From Flavobacterium beibuense (GTDB lineage: Bacteria; Bacteroidota; Bacteroidia; Flavobacteriales; Flavobacteriaceae): a stretch of DNA of 64,000 bases. The translations under genes and the position numbers were made by a program. The notes under the pieces are model-generated. The model did no database searches, was not told the DNA's origin, and saw nothing but the letters and a program-made list of their open reading frames with translations. Of the stretch, positions 34,753 through 43,832 are shown piece by piece. The stretch is from the NCBI RefSeq assembly GCF_004151245.1, contig NZ_JUIW01000001.1, positions 1-64,000 of the forward strand. Direction: 5' to 3'. The stretch's first letter is position 1. The number at the start of each line of letters is the position of its first letter.

Positions 34753-37605
34753 TTGAGTAAGCAATCTGAACAGGTTTTAGAAGAAAAGCTAATCACCCAA
34801 CTGCAAAAACTAGGATATAAATACGTTTCAATTCCAAACGAGAAATCGTTAATCATAAATCTTAAGGCGCAGCTCGAAAAACACAATAACGTTACGCTTA
34901 GTGATGCTGAGTTTGATAAGATACTGAACATTCTTAATAAGGGTTCTGTATTTGAAAAGGCTAAAACATTACGAGAGCGACAACATATAATAAGGGATAA
35001 TGGAGATAACCTTTATTTTGAGTTTCTAAACGTTGAGCACTGGTGCCAGAATGAATACCAAGTGATCAATCAAATTGAACAGGAAGGAAAATACAGCAAC
35101 CGTTATGATGTAACCTTACTCATTAATGGATTGCCATTAGTGCAGATAGAGCTTAAAAGGGTGGGATTGGAGATGAAAGAAGCTTTTGATCAGATAAACC
35201 GCTATCAAAAACATAGCTTCGGTGCGGGTAAAGGATTATTCCATTTTGTACAATTGTTCATTATTAGTAATGGGGTTAATACCAAATACTTTAGTAATTT
35301 CGGTACCAATCCTCAGGAATATCTTCAAACATTTAACTGGACTGACGAGAGTAATAAGCCATTAAATAATATTCTTAACGGATTTACAGATGCCTTTCTT
35401 GAACCCTGCCACGTTAGTAAGATGATATGTAAATACATCGTGTTAAACGAAACTGACAAAAGATTGATGGTCATGCGTCCCTACCAATATTATGCTGTTG
35501 AGAGTATTATAAAGAAGGTAACTGACAACCAGAAATTAAACGGTTATAATATTGAGAAGAACGGTTACATATGGCATACTACAGGAAGTGGTAAAACCTT
35601 AACCAGTTTTAAGGCCAGCCAAATTTTGTCGAAAATCCCCACAATTAAAAAAGTAGTTTTTGTGGTTGACAGGAAAGACCTGGATTACCAAACCAATCAG
35701 GAATACGATAAGTTTAGTAAAGGTTCTGTAAGTTCTGCAACAAATACAGATGACCTTATACAGAAATTTAATGATCCCAATGTAAGGATTATCGTTACGA
35801 CTATCCAAAAACTAAACAATGCAATATCGGGCAGGAATCTTTTTAAAATGAAAGCTATTAAAGACCTGCGCATGGTATTTATTTTTGATGAATGCCATCG
35901 TTCCCAGTTCGGCGATACTCATAGTAATATTGTTGGCTATTTTACTAACATCCAGCTTTTTGGTTTTACCGGCACACCAATATTGGCAGAAAATGCAAAC
36001 GGCGAGAAAACTACGTCGAGCTTGTTTGGTAAATGTCTTCATAAGTATGTGATTACCGATGCTATTCGTGATGAAAATGTGCTTAAGTTTTCGGTTGAGT
36101 ATATCCAGACATTTAAACAAAAAGAGCATATTATAGATCTAAAGATAGAAGAGATTGATGAGGCAGAAGTGTACGAATCTTCTCAGCGTAAAGAAGCTAT
36201 TGTAGATTATATCATTCAGTACCATGACCAAAAAACGCAAAGCAGGAACTTTTGTGCGATGATGTGCGTGCAGGATATTGACGCTGTTATTCAATATTAT
36301 GAAATATTCAATCGTAAAAAGATTCTGGGTGAGCACAATCTGAGAGTTACAACTATTTTTAGTTATGCCCAAAATGAAGAAGAGATTGAAAATAATGTAG
36401 TAAAGCAATATAATATTGCTGCCGAACCACAAGCCGAATATGGTTATACCCCCCACAGGCGAGAACTTTTAGAGCGCTATGTGCATGATTTTAATAATAT
36501 GTTCGGCATGGCTGAAAATGTCCGTGATACAGAAGGATTCTACAATTATTATAATGCTGTCGCCAAGAAGTCTAAAAATAATGAAGCTGACATATTACTT
36601 GTTGCCAATATGTTTTTAACCGGTTTTGACAGCAAGCACCTCAATACATTGTATGTGGACAAGAATCTCCAGTATCATGGATTAATACAGGCTTTTAGCC
36701 GTACTAACCGAATTTTAGACAAAAATAAGACACAGGGAAACATAATATGCTTTCGGAACTTAAAAGAAAAAACAGACGAAGCGATAGCGCTATTTAGCAA
36801 TAAGGAGGCGATTGATGAAATTATTGTTGAGCCTTATGAAACCTATGTTGAAAAATTTAACCAGGCAGTTCACAAATTAATAGAATTAGTACCGGAAGTT
36901 GATAGTGTAGATGATTTATATAGTGAAGAAGATAAATTGAAATTTATATTGGCTTTTAGGGCAATGATACGTTTGCATAAAAAAATGAGCCACTATACAG
37001 AATTTACATGGGAAGATCTGGATATTGAGCAACATCTTTTTGATGGTTATACAAGTAAGTATTTAGACTTAAAAGAGACTATAAATGGCAGTCCTACTAT
37101 TGAAAAAACTTCTATTCTGAATGATATCGATTTTGAGCTAGAACTAATCAGAAGAGATACAATTAATGTATCCTATATACTTCAATTGCTTATAAAAGCA
37201 AAACAGAATTCAAACGATAAAAATATTAGTGAAGAGATATTCAGCCTATTGAACACAGAAGTTTCATTAAGGAGTAAACGTGAATTAATTGAGAAGTTTA
37301 TTCAGGAGAGCCTTCCTAACATAGAAGACACAGATACGATTCCTGAAGAGTTTGAAAAATTTTGGAATGAAGAACAAGAAAAGGCTTTAAAGGTGCTTAT
37401 CAAAGATGAAAATCTTTCTGAGGAAAAAACTGAAAGATTAATCGAAAATTATCTGTTTGCTGAACGTGAACCACTTCGTAACGATATTTTAGATCTCAGG
37501 AAAGAAGGAAGGCCAAGTGTACTTAAATCGAAGGAAGTTGGTGATAGGATACTGAATAAGATTTTAAATTTCGTTGATACGTTTGTTAATGGGATAACCG
37601 GTTAG
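34753..37605 (+). CDS. hsdR: Type I restriction enzyme endonuclease subunit HsdR
   Basis: 950 residues from a TTG start that follows closely after a perfect inverted repeat. The N-terminal nuclease domain has a PD-(D/E)XK-like RYDVTLLINGLPLVQIELKR (about 120-140). The SF2 helicase has IWHTTGSGKTLTSF (motif I), FIFDECHRSQFGD (motif II), GFTGTPI (motif III) and a motif VI region around QAFSRTNRI. A C-terminal helical domain contacts the methylase. It translocates and cuts unmethylated DNA. It completes a full hsdM-hsdS-hsdR set; no frame damage is visible. Confidence 0.95.
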   Translation: MSKQSEQVLEEKLITQLQKLGYKYVSIPNEKSLIINLKAQLEKHNNVTLSDAEFDKILNILNKGSVFEKAKTLRERQHIIRDNGDNLYFEFLNVEHWCQNEYQVINQIEQEGKYSNRYDVTLLINGLPLVQIELKRVGLEMKEAFDQINRYQKHSFGAGKGLFHFVQLFIISNGVNTKYFSNFGTNPQEYLQTFNWTDESNKPLNNILNGFTDAFLEPCHVSKMICKYIVLNETDKRLMVMRPYQYYAVESIIKKVTDNQKLNGYNIEKNGYIWHTTGSGKTLTSFKASQILSKIPTIKKVVFVVDRKDLDYQTNQEYDKFSKGSVSSATNTDDLIQKFNDPNVRIIVTTIQKLNNAISGRNLFKMKAIKDLRMVFIFDECHRSQFGDTHSNIVGYFTNIQLFGFTGTPILAENANGEKTTSSLFGKCLHKYVITDAIRDENVLKFSVEYIQTFKQKEHIIDLKIEEIDEAEVYESSQRKEAIVDYIIQYHDQKTQSRNFCAMMCVQDIDAVIQYYEIFNRKKILGEHNLRVTTIFSYAQNEEEIENNVVKQYNIAAEPQAEYGYTPHRRELLERYVHDFNNMFGMAENVRDTEGFYNYYNAVAKKSKNNEADILLVANMFLTGFDSKHLNTLYVDKNLQYHGLIQAFSRTNRILDKNKTQGNIICFRNLKEKTDEAIALFSNKEAIDEIIVEPYETYVEKFNQAVHKLIELVPEVDSVDDLYSEEDKLKFILAFRAMIRLHKKMSHYTEFTWEDLDIEQHLFDGYTSKYLDLKETINGSPTIEKTSILNDIDFELELIRRDTINVSYILQLLIKAKQNSNDKNISEEIFSLLNTEVSLRSKRELIEKFIQESLPNIEDTDTIPEEFEKFWNEEQEKALKVLIKDENLSEEKTERLIENYLFAEREPLRNDILDLRKEGRPSVLKSKEVGDRILNKILNFVDTFVNGITG

Positions 37606-37648
37606 TTGAAAATTAGAGTGAGTACCATATTTGACATTTATACAACCA

Positions 37649-38752
37649 ATGATTTACCTTATACTGGACACAAATATTTGGATTTACCTAGCCAATGGAT
37701 TTAATTCAATGACTAATGGATTAAATTCACATTCAACAACACATTTTGAACTGTATGAAAAATTGAAACAAAAAGTTGATGATAGAGAGTTTATAATTTT
37801 AACTAATTATATTATCAAGTTAGAATGGGAAAGAAGCAAAAAATGTGCTAAGAAAAATGTAAGCGAACTTGAACGCCTTAAGAAGGAAGATCTTTTTCTA
37901 TTAGTAAAACAAAAAGAAACAATAGAGAATGATGTCTTTAAAAGACAGTTTGAAAAAGTGTCCAATTACTACAAACAACTCATAGAGTCGAATAATAACC
38001 ATATAAATAACATTAATAACTTCATTAAATCTTGTACTGAAATTCCAGTTTCAGATAGAGTGAAGCTTGAAATCGTCGACCGGGCAATTAGAAAAGATAA
38101 AGCTCCCTTTCTTAACAACAAGAATAACTTTCCAGATGCCGCAATTTTGTTTAGCGCAGCTGAATACCTGAAAAGAAACATGGTTCCCTTATCGTGTGCA
38201 GTATTTGTATCAAGCAATTACAAAGAGTTCGGTAATGCTTCAGATTTACCAGGGTTTCATTCAGATCTAAAAGATTTTTTAAATGAGATCAACATTGAAT
38301 ATCACAAGCATTTGGCAGATCTATTAGAACTGACAGAAGATCTTCAGTACAACTTAGAGGTTTTCTACGAGCATCTTAGAGAACAGGAATACTATTTCAA
38401 CTGTCGCTCACCATATTGTGAAATGGAGAATGAATACGGATCATTTGGATATTTGGAAAGCGAAGTACGTATAGCTTATAATTCTGAAGAAATTGATAAT
38501 AACCAATATAATTTATTTGAAGGATTAGATATTGAGAGAAATCATCGTGTAAAAATTGTTTGGGAGGGAAAGTGTATAACATGTAAAACAAATCATGTAG
38601 AGTGCCCGGGTTGTAAATCTTTACTAATGGATGTTAATGATGATAATCAATATTTCTGCAAAGGATGTGACCAAGGTTATAAAATTACAACAAGCTCAAA
38701 ATATAAGGACAAAATTATATATCACATAAATGAAGATGAATTTCATTTATAA
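37649..38752 (+). CDS. PIN-domain protein with C-terminal zinc ribbon
   Basis: 367 residues. The start MIYLILDTNIWIY contains the first Asp of the PIN nuclease fold; a candidate second acidic cluster is near NFPDAAILFSAA and a further strand is FVSSNYKEF. The C-terminal region carries paired Cys motifs, CITC then CPGC and FCKGC, as in a zinc ribbon. PIN proteins cleave RNA, often as toxins or ribosome-quality factors; DUF4935-type PIN proteins are common in defence regions. It starts 43 bases after hsdR and may be part of that transcript. A TTG 18 bases upstream is a possible alternative start. Confidence 0.75.
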   Translation: MIYLILDTNIWIYLANGFNSMTNGLNSHSTTHFELYEKLKQKVDDREFIILTNYIIKLEWERSKKCAKKNVSELERLKKEDLFLLVKQKETIENDVFKRQFEKVSNYYKQLIESNNNHINNINNFIKSCTEIPVSDRVKLEIVDRAIRKDKAPFLNNKNNFPDAAILFSAAEYLKRNMVPLSCAVFVSSNYKEFGNASDLPGFHSDLKDFLNEINIEYHKHLADLLELTEDLQYNLEVFYEHLREQEYYFNCRSPYCEMENEYGSFGYLESEVRIAYNSEEIDNNQYNLFEGLDIERNHRVKIVWEGKCITCKTNHVECPGCKSLLMDVNDDNQYFCKGCDQGYKITTSSKYKDKIIYHINEDEFHL

Positions 38753-38876
38753 ATCAACACATCAATTGGAAAGAAATGAGAATGAAAATTTGATGGCTTC
38801 AACAGAAGTTGAGACAAATCCATTTATGGTTAAAATATTAGAAAAAAATGAGTTTATACAGAAAGGTAAAACTTAG
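38736..38876 (+). CDS. Tentative 46-residue reading frame
   Basis: Begins with an ATG inside the last codons of the PIN gene and ends TNPFMVKILEKNEFIQKGKT. The phrase NPF.VKI..KNEFIQKGKT looks like coding sequence rather than chance, perhaps the start of a broken gene, but no family is recognised and it may not be translated. Confidence 0.25.
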   Translation: MNFIYKSTHQLERNENENLMASTEVETNPFMVKILEKNEFIQKGKT

Positions 38877-38953
38877 AAAAGTGTAATACATGGAAAAAAT
38901 CTTGGACTTTTTCTTAGAAATAAAACAATTATTAAATAACTAAAATTAATCAT

Positions 38954-39190
38954 ATGCAACCGAGAATAATTGCAGTTTCACATAAAATGAATGGAGACTT
39001 AGATGATGATTATACTTTGTATGAAGATGGTAGTGTTCTTCATGAATATGATAGACATAGATACCCTGGAGGTTATAATCTTAAAGAGACATTAGAAGCG
39101 AAAAACATAACGGACAGTGCTAAAGAGCGTCTTCTAAATGCAAGTAGTGAAGAAGATAAAGAATTGGTAAAAGAACTTTTAGGACTTTAA
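38954..39190 (+). CDS. Small uncharacterised protein
   Basis: 78 residues, acidic. IIAVSHKMNGDLDDDYTLYEDGSVLHEYDRH resembles short strand-rich proteins in which a DGSVL turn follows a Tyr-containing strand; such proteins sit in many Bacteroidota genomes without a function. A helix-rich end (SEEDKELVKELLGL) follows. It is alone between the PIN gene and the convergent ImmA operon. Confidence 0.6.
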   Translation: MQPRIIAVSHKMNGDLDDDYTLYEDGSVLHEYDRHRYPGGYNLKETLEAKNITDSAKERLLNASSEEDKELVKELLGL

Positions 39191-39275
39191 AAAACTGGCT
39201 ACATCAGCTAACTGATTTGCTGCATACGCAATATGAAGCATTATAAAACTACGAATTAAGTTAGGAAATTAGTTA

Positions 39276-40055
39276 TTATAGTTCTTCCCAAACTATGCTT
39301 AAAACAGTATTATAGATAGGTGTGATTATGCAGTATTCAAAAAATTTATAATTATTATCATTTTCCCAGTTTTTTAATTCGAACCATGTTGATTTCCAAA
39401 TAGGCTGTTTACTTTGTTCTTTTGAATAAATTTTTCTTTTTTCAAAGAACTCAGTGGCAACTGAATCGTCTGGAGGAGTTAGTTTTGTTCTGTCATTGAT
39501 AAAATGAGGATAATTATCCGGACGTTTCCAATATAAAACTTTATTGTTGTGTGAATAAAATAAGCATATAGGATGAGATCCTAATTCAAAGTATTTATAT
39601 GCTACAGAAGTGATACTGGTTTTAAATCTATCCGAAAGCTGTCTGAGTAAATCAGGGCTGAATTTTTTACCGGCGCATTCCTTCTTGAATAAGTGTTCAG
39701 GCATTAATAGTTCAGAGGCAAACTCATTAGCTTCGGTTTCTTGATGACCATTTTTAAAGAACTCCAAAGTAGCATCAGTATCGTTATGAACCGTAATTAC
39801 ATTTCGATGCATTTCAAAATGACCCAATTCATGTGCGGTAACAAAGCGTTTTTTGCCTTCATAAGGTATATCAGAGTTTATTGTAATAATAGCAGAATTT
39901 TTCCCGAAAACGATTCTTCCCTCCGAGTTTTTTAATGATTTTTCAACAAGTGTGGCACCTCTACCAAAGACAATTAAGTCCAACGGGATTTCTGTCGGAT
40001 CATCTATACCGCAGTCATTCATTAATCTTTGTGCTGCTAATTTACCTTTTGACAT
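39276..40055 (-). CDS. ImmA/IrrE family metallo-endopeptidase
   Basis: 259 residues. The zinc-binding helix is TAHELGHFEMH (H75, E76, H79), with a probable third ligand in the ETEANEFASELLMP helix about 30 residues later, as in ImmA/IrrE. These proteases cut a repressor or regulator in response to DNA damage or single-stranded DNA and switch on mobile or defence genes; CapP, which controls some CBASS operons, belongs to this group. It is the last gene of a three-gene minus-strand operon that is divergent from the CBASS-like operon. Its substrate is unknown; an upstream operon product is the first guess. Confidence 0.85.
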   Translation of the reverse strand: MSKGKLAAQRLMNDCGIDDPTEIPLDLIVFGRGATLVEKSLKNSEGRIVFGKNSAIITINSDIPYEGKKRFVTAHELGHFEMHRNVITVHNDTDATLEFFKNGHQETEANEFASELLMPEHLFKKECAGKKFSPDLLRQLSDRFKTSITSVAYKYFELGSHPICLFYSHNNKVLYWKRPDNYPHFINDRTKLTPPDDSVATEFFEKRKIYSKEQSKQPIWKSTWFELKNWENDNNYKFFEYCIITPIYNTVLSIVWEEL

Positions 40056-40060
40056 TGAAA

Positions 40061-40474
40061 CTACTTTTCTTTTTTTAATTCTTCGATTAGTTGAATTAAG
40101 TCAACATCGGACAGTACATCTCGAATTTCATCATCAGACCAACTTTCTAACTTTCTATAATGAATAGCTGGTGTTTTTTTATGTAGTAAATTGATTAATG
40201 CTTCAGACGCTCTTTCAGAATTCTCCTTTAACACTTCTTTTAACCTATCGAATGCAACATCTAGCAATTTTAAATCACGTTGCTTATTAGACATACCTAA
40301 TGCCGTAAATCGGATTTTTTTCATGAATTGCCCTGAGAACTCGATTTCTTTATCTGGATCAATACCCTCTTCCATTAGAAACTGTTTAGCATATTCCGTA
40401 TCATGCTGCAGCAACTCTAATTCAACTTTATCCAGTCTATCTAAGATGGTTTTGTTTTTTTTATTAGTATCCAT
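40061..40474 (-). CDS. Uncharacterised helical protein between sigma-like and ImmA genes
   Basis: 137 residues, charged and helical throughout (LDRLDKVELELLQHDTEYAKQFL; FDRLKEVLKENSERASEALINLL). No family recognised and no catalytic motif. It overlaps the upstream sigma-like gene by eleven bases and is followed by the ImmA peptidase after five bases, so the three are translated together. It could be an anti-sigma-like partner or the protease substrate; this is only by position. Confidence 0.65.
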   Translation of the reverse strand: MDTNKKNKTILDRLDKVELELLQHDTEYAKQFLMEEGIDPDKEIEFSGQFMKKIRFTALGMSNKQRDLKLLDVAFDRLKEVLKENSERASEALINLLHKKTPAIHYRKLESWSDDEIRDVLSDVDLIQLIEELKKEK

Positions 40475-41066
40475 TTGCCGCTAATTTTTGTTTTATTGTA
40501 TTTCTTTTTCTTTTGAACCGCCTCCACGCATTATGAAATTCATCTTCATTAAGTCCAATAGTTGACCGTATATCTTCTGGTTTCTCTATACCATCACATA
40601 AACATTCAAATATAAGTAACTCGTCATCCGTTGCGTTGGCTTCTTCTAATAGTTTATAGAGCTGATTTTTCAATTCCTTGCCAATGATAATCTGTTCTAT
40701 TGAATGGTCAAATTCTTGATTTTCAGCAGACAATAGATTTTCATCGTCAACACTTATTTCTTTTTTTGACTTCTTTAATGTATTGTTTATATGACTGTCA
40801 ATTGCACCTATTATAAAATCTTCAAAATCTTGATAGTGGTCAATATTCCACTTTCGACTCCTTTTAATAAAGATTTGGTTTATAACTTCACTTATTGCAT
40901 CGCGAGAAAATGTCTTTAGTTCATCATTTGCCCATTTAACTTCGTAACGCTTACGTAATATCCATGCACATCGCCCCATCAACCGCAACCAGAATTTATC
41001 CCAGTCACGATTGCTTAGCTGTTCCATTAACAGCTCGTCAGAAGCAATAACTTTTATCTCCTCCAT
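40464..41066 (-). CDS. Sigma-70-like regulatory protein
   Basis: 200 residues. The layout is like an ECF sigma factor: a helical region 2 (LNGR-like SNRDWDKFWLRLMGRCAWILRKRY, here shown in pieces of sense) with DAISEVINQIFIKRSRKW, and a C-terminal region 4-like segment (DELLIFECLCDGIEKPEDI, LNEDEFHNAWRRFKRK). It is diverged and I am unsure that it binds core polymerase. It heads the operon with an ImmA-type protease and faces away from the CBASS-like operon across 177 bases, so it could control either or both. Confidence 0.6.
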   Translation of the reverse strand: MEEIKVIASDELLMEQLSNRDWDKFWLRLMGRCAWILRKRYEVKWANDELKTFSRDAISEVINQIFIKRSRKWNIDHYQDFEDFIIGAIDSHINNTLKKSKKEISVDDENLLSAENQEFDHSIEQIIIGKELKNQLYKLLEEANATDDELLIFECLCDGIEKPEDIRSTIGLNEDEFHNAWRRFKRKRNTIKQKLAANGY

Positions 41067-41243
41067 AAAGCCTTATATATATAAAATGCTATTCAAATAA
41101 AAAAAAATACCATCTCGTGGTAAATTTTCAAAACTTAATAGCATTTATTACTAAATGATTTCAAGCAAAGTAAAAATAATAAAAATTAAACAACAAAAAG
41201 GCACTTAAATATTTGAGGCTAAAATAATTAAAACTAAAGTAAA

Positions 41244-41471
41244 ATGGCAAAAGGTAAAAATCAACATGTCGTTCCTAAAGGAGACGACTGGGCAGTAAGA
41301 GGGGCTGGTAACGAAAAGGTTACAAAAATAGTTTCAACACAAAAAGAAGCTATAAAGATTGCAAGGGATATTGCAATTAATCAAGGTTCAGAAATGTTCA
41401 TTCATGGAGAGAATGGACAAATAAGAGAGCGAAATACATATGGTAAAGATAATTTTCCACCTAAAGGCTAG
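41244..41471 (+). CDS. DUF2188 domain protein
   Basis: 75 residues. HVVPKGDDWAVRGAGNEKV, then TQKEAIKIARDIAINQGSEMFIHGENGQIRERNTYG, is the DUF2188 pattern (a small strand-helix-strand fold; split here for length). The function is unknown; members occur beside CBASS and other defence genes. It is the first gene of the CBASS-like operon, five bases before the next, so it probably shares its transcript. Confidence 0.82.
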   Translation: MAKGKNQHVVPKGDDWAVRGAGNEKVTKIVSTQKEAIKIARDIAINQGSEMFIHGENGQIRERNTYGKDNFPPKG

Positions 41472-41476
41472 AACAA

Positions 41477-42283
41477 ATGAATGTTAAAGTAAAAATAAGT
41501 TTTGTTCTTGGCTGTGTAGGGTTGCTCTCTTGTTTGTTTCTCTCTAGTGGTGACGTGCAAAGTACAATTTTTAAAGTTGCTCTAGGTCTTGTTATTGCAA
41601 GTGCAATTGAACTTATAGTATTCATTTATGAAAACAAAAAAAAGTGGAAACTATTGGTAACCAAAATATGGAAGTATAATAAACCCGTACGTGTCACGGT
41701 AGCATATCTGTTCAGGATTGAAGACAATGGAAAGTACATGCTTATAAAACGACATAAGAAAGATTTTGTAGGTTTTCAACCTGTAGGCGGTGCTTATAAA
41801 TACTTTAAAGAAGAAAATCGAGAGCTGTTTGACAGCCTGGGAATAACACCCTGCAATAATGTTCCTCGTGATAATCATACTGAGAACGATTTAAGAATAA
41901 TAGTTAATAAACGTAAAAAACTAGTTGAATTTTTCAAATGGTTTAATAGTAGAAAAAATAGAGAGATTGATCCTTGGCGTGAGTTTTTTGAAGAATTAAT
42001 AGAACCTGGTCTGTTACCGGCAGAACATTTTAGGCATATCAAATACGCATATATCTGTGAACACCAAGAAGGCATCCTCAAGACAGATGACTATCCTATT
42101 GATCAATTTAGACATGCAGACATATTTGAATTACGCTTAGAAACTGATGCTCAAAAAAAGGCGATAAAAGATTTAATAACTAACGAAAGTATAGCCTTTG
42201 TAACAGCAGAAGAAATTAAAAAGGGAGTAACAAATTCAGGAGTTAGAATATTACCCCACACATTTAAAATATTACCAAAATGA
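41477..42283 (+). CDS. cap16: 2TM SMODS-associated NUDIX effector (Cap16-like)
   Basis: 268 residues. Two membrane helices (about 8-24 and 31-51) precede a cytoplasmic NUDIX-like domain. The Nudix box is partly kept: GG at 104-105 and R168-E169 with E172-E173 in WREFFEELIE, but spaced by an insertion of about 55 residues, as in the S-NUDIX group. Cap16 (2TM-NUDIX) proteins are CBASS effectors thought to disrupt the inner membrane after binding the cyclic nucleotide. It overlaps the CD-NTase start by four bases. Ligand binding is inferred, not shown. Confidence 0.82.
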   Translation: MNVKVKISFVLGCVGLLSCLFLSSGDVQSTIFKVALGLVIASAIELIVFIYENKKKWKLLVTKIWKYNKPVRVTVAYLFRIEDNGKYMLIKRHKKDFVGFQPVGGAYKYFKEENRELFDSLGITPCNNVPRDNHTENDLRIIVNKRKKLVEFFKWFNSRKNREIDPWREFFEELIEPGLLPAEHFRHIKYAYICEHQEGILKTDDYPIDQFRHADIFELRLETDAQKKAIKDLITNESIAFVTAEEIKKGVTNSGVRILPHTFKILPK

Positions 42284-43419
42284 TACCATTTCAAAATAAA
42301 TACGTGCAGTTGGACGACTTACTCGACAGGATGGCTGAATCTTTGCAACTGGATAAAACGCGTTATGAATTAATGATTCAGCATTATGAAGCAATAAAAA
42401 AATGGATTGAAGCAGATGAACTTTTTTTCAAACCATTTAAATATGAACTATATCCACATGGTTCTGTTAGAATCAAGACAACTGTAAAGCCCATAGGCAA
42501 AGATGAGTTTGATTTGGACATTGCTTTACATTTGAAAATACAATGGAGTAACCATACTCCCGAAAGAATATATTCTGAATTAAAAAGACGACTTTCTGAA
42601 CATTCTATTTATAAAGAAAAAATGGAATTGAAGAACAGATGTATCCGCTTGAACTATTCAGGAGATTTCCATATGGATATTTTGCCGGGCATTCAGGAAA
42701 ATGAATGGGATGAAGATAAGTTGCGAATTCCAGACCGACTGTTAGGTTGTTGGGTAAGTTCTAATCCTAGGGGGTATGCCAAATGGTTTTTGGATAAAGC
42801 CAATACAGTTAAGATTAGCTTATTGGAAAAAGCATTACGAGCTGAAAATTTACCATCCAATGACTATGAGGATAAAAAACCTCTTCAACGTGCCGTGCAA
42901 TTGATTAAAAGGTATAGAGATATTTATTTTCAGGATAATGATACTTTTAAAACTTCAAGTATTGTTTTAACAACTATTGCTGGTCTCAATTACAATGGAG
43001 AGGAAAGTATTTTTCTAGCCGTTGAAAATATTATAAATCAGATTCGTCAGCATACATTTTATAATTCAACGAGAATTAAGGTTTTAAATCCTGTAAATTC
43101 TGAAGAAGACTTTACAGATAAATGGGAAAAAGAACCGAGATATTATGAAGCATTCCGAGCATTTTGTGAGCATTTATATGAGCAGTGGCTGGAACTCAAA
43201 AAGGATAACGGAATTATTTCTGAAGGGCACATACTTAAAGGCTTATTTGGTGATGATTTGTATTCAAGGGCACAAATTTCGCAAGCGGATATTATTGAGA
43301 AAGCCAGAAATTCAAATCAATTAGGGATCAGTAGAAGTTCAGGAATAATTGGCGGAATTGGAGCAGCTACAACCACATCGGTTAAAGCAAATACTTTTTT
43401 TGGTGATGATGCGGATTAA
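42280..43419 (+). CDS. CBASS CD-NTase (cGAS/DncV-like nucleotidyltransferase)
   Basis: 379 residues. The catalytic pattern is complete: G61-S62 in PHGSVRIKT, D78 and D80 in FDLDIAL, and D133 in FHMDILPG. The C-terminal helical part (about 190-340) resembles the OAS/CD-NTase lid. On sensing phage it would make a cyclic oligonucleotide that activates the membrane effector encoded just before it. The nucleotide product cannot be predicted by eye. The C-terminus SVKANTFFGDDAD may be the tail that E2-like proteins conjugate. Its stop region overlaps the E2-like start. Confidence 0.88.
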   Translation: MIPFQNKYVQLDDLLDRMAESLQLDKTRYELMIQHYEAIKKWIEADELFFKPFKYELYPHGSVRIKTTVKPIGKDEFDLDIALHLKIQWSNHTPERIYSELKRRLSEHSIYKEKMELKNRCIRLNYSGDFHMDILPGIQENEWDEDKLRIPDRLLGCWVSSNPRGYAKWFLDKANTVKISLLEKALRAENLPSNDYEDKKPLQRAVQLIKRYRDIYFQDNDTFKTSSIVLTTIAGLNYNGEESIFLAVENIINQIRQHTFYNSTRIKVLNPVNSEEDFTDKWEKEPRYYEAFRAFCEHLYEQWLELKKDNGIISEGHILKGLFGDDLYSRAQISQADIIEKARNSNQLGISRSSGIIGGIGAATTTSVKANTFFGDDAD

Positions 43420-43822
43420 AAACCTAAACAGAAATAAAACAATTGTACAACAGGTAAATGCTATTAGAGTGAAATATCCTGATTGGAAAGTAAGTTTTGA
43501 TTCTTATCAACTTAAGGCAGTAGGCTCACTACAGCCTACACCTAGAAGTGAAACATACACTATTGAGATTAAGTTCCATATTTTGAAACCAATTCAAATT
43601 CGGGTACTTAATCCGGTTTTGGTAAAAAATAAAAAAGGCGAGAAAATACCACATATGTATTCGCAGGAAACATTATGCTTATTTATGCCTAAATATGCAG
43701 AATTTACGAGGAAAATGTATATTAGCGATACAATTATTCCATGGACTTCTTTATGGTTATACTATTATGAAGTCTGGCATGCTACTGATAAATGGTTAGG
43801 CGGAGGTGAACATCCTGAATAA
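43406..43822 (+). CDS. CBASS E2-like protein (short type II)
   Basis: 138 residues; start ATG (or the next codon, also ATG) overlaps the CD-NTase gene end by 14 bases. The fold pattern matches prokaryotic E2-like proteins without E1: strand-rich N-terminus, PHMYSQETLCLF with the candidate catalytic Cys91, TIIPWTSLWLYYYEVW, and a C-terminal GGGEHPE. In type II-short CBASS such proteins ligate the CD-NTase C-terminus to unknown targets and prime its activity. No E1 or JAB gene is present, which defines the short form. Confidence 0.82.
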   Translation: MMRIKNLNRNKTIVQQVNAIRVKYPDWKVSFDSYQLKAVGSLQPTPRSETYTIEIKFHILKPIQIRVLNPVLVKNKKGEKIPHMYSQETLCLFMPKYAEFTRKMYISDTIIPWTSLWLYYYEVWHATDKWLGGGEHPE

Positions 43823-43832
43823 AATTGTAATT

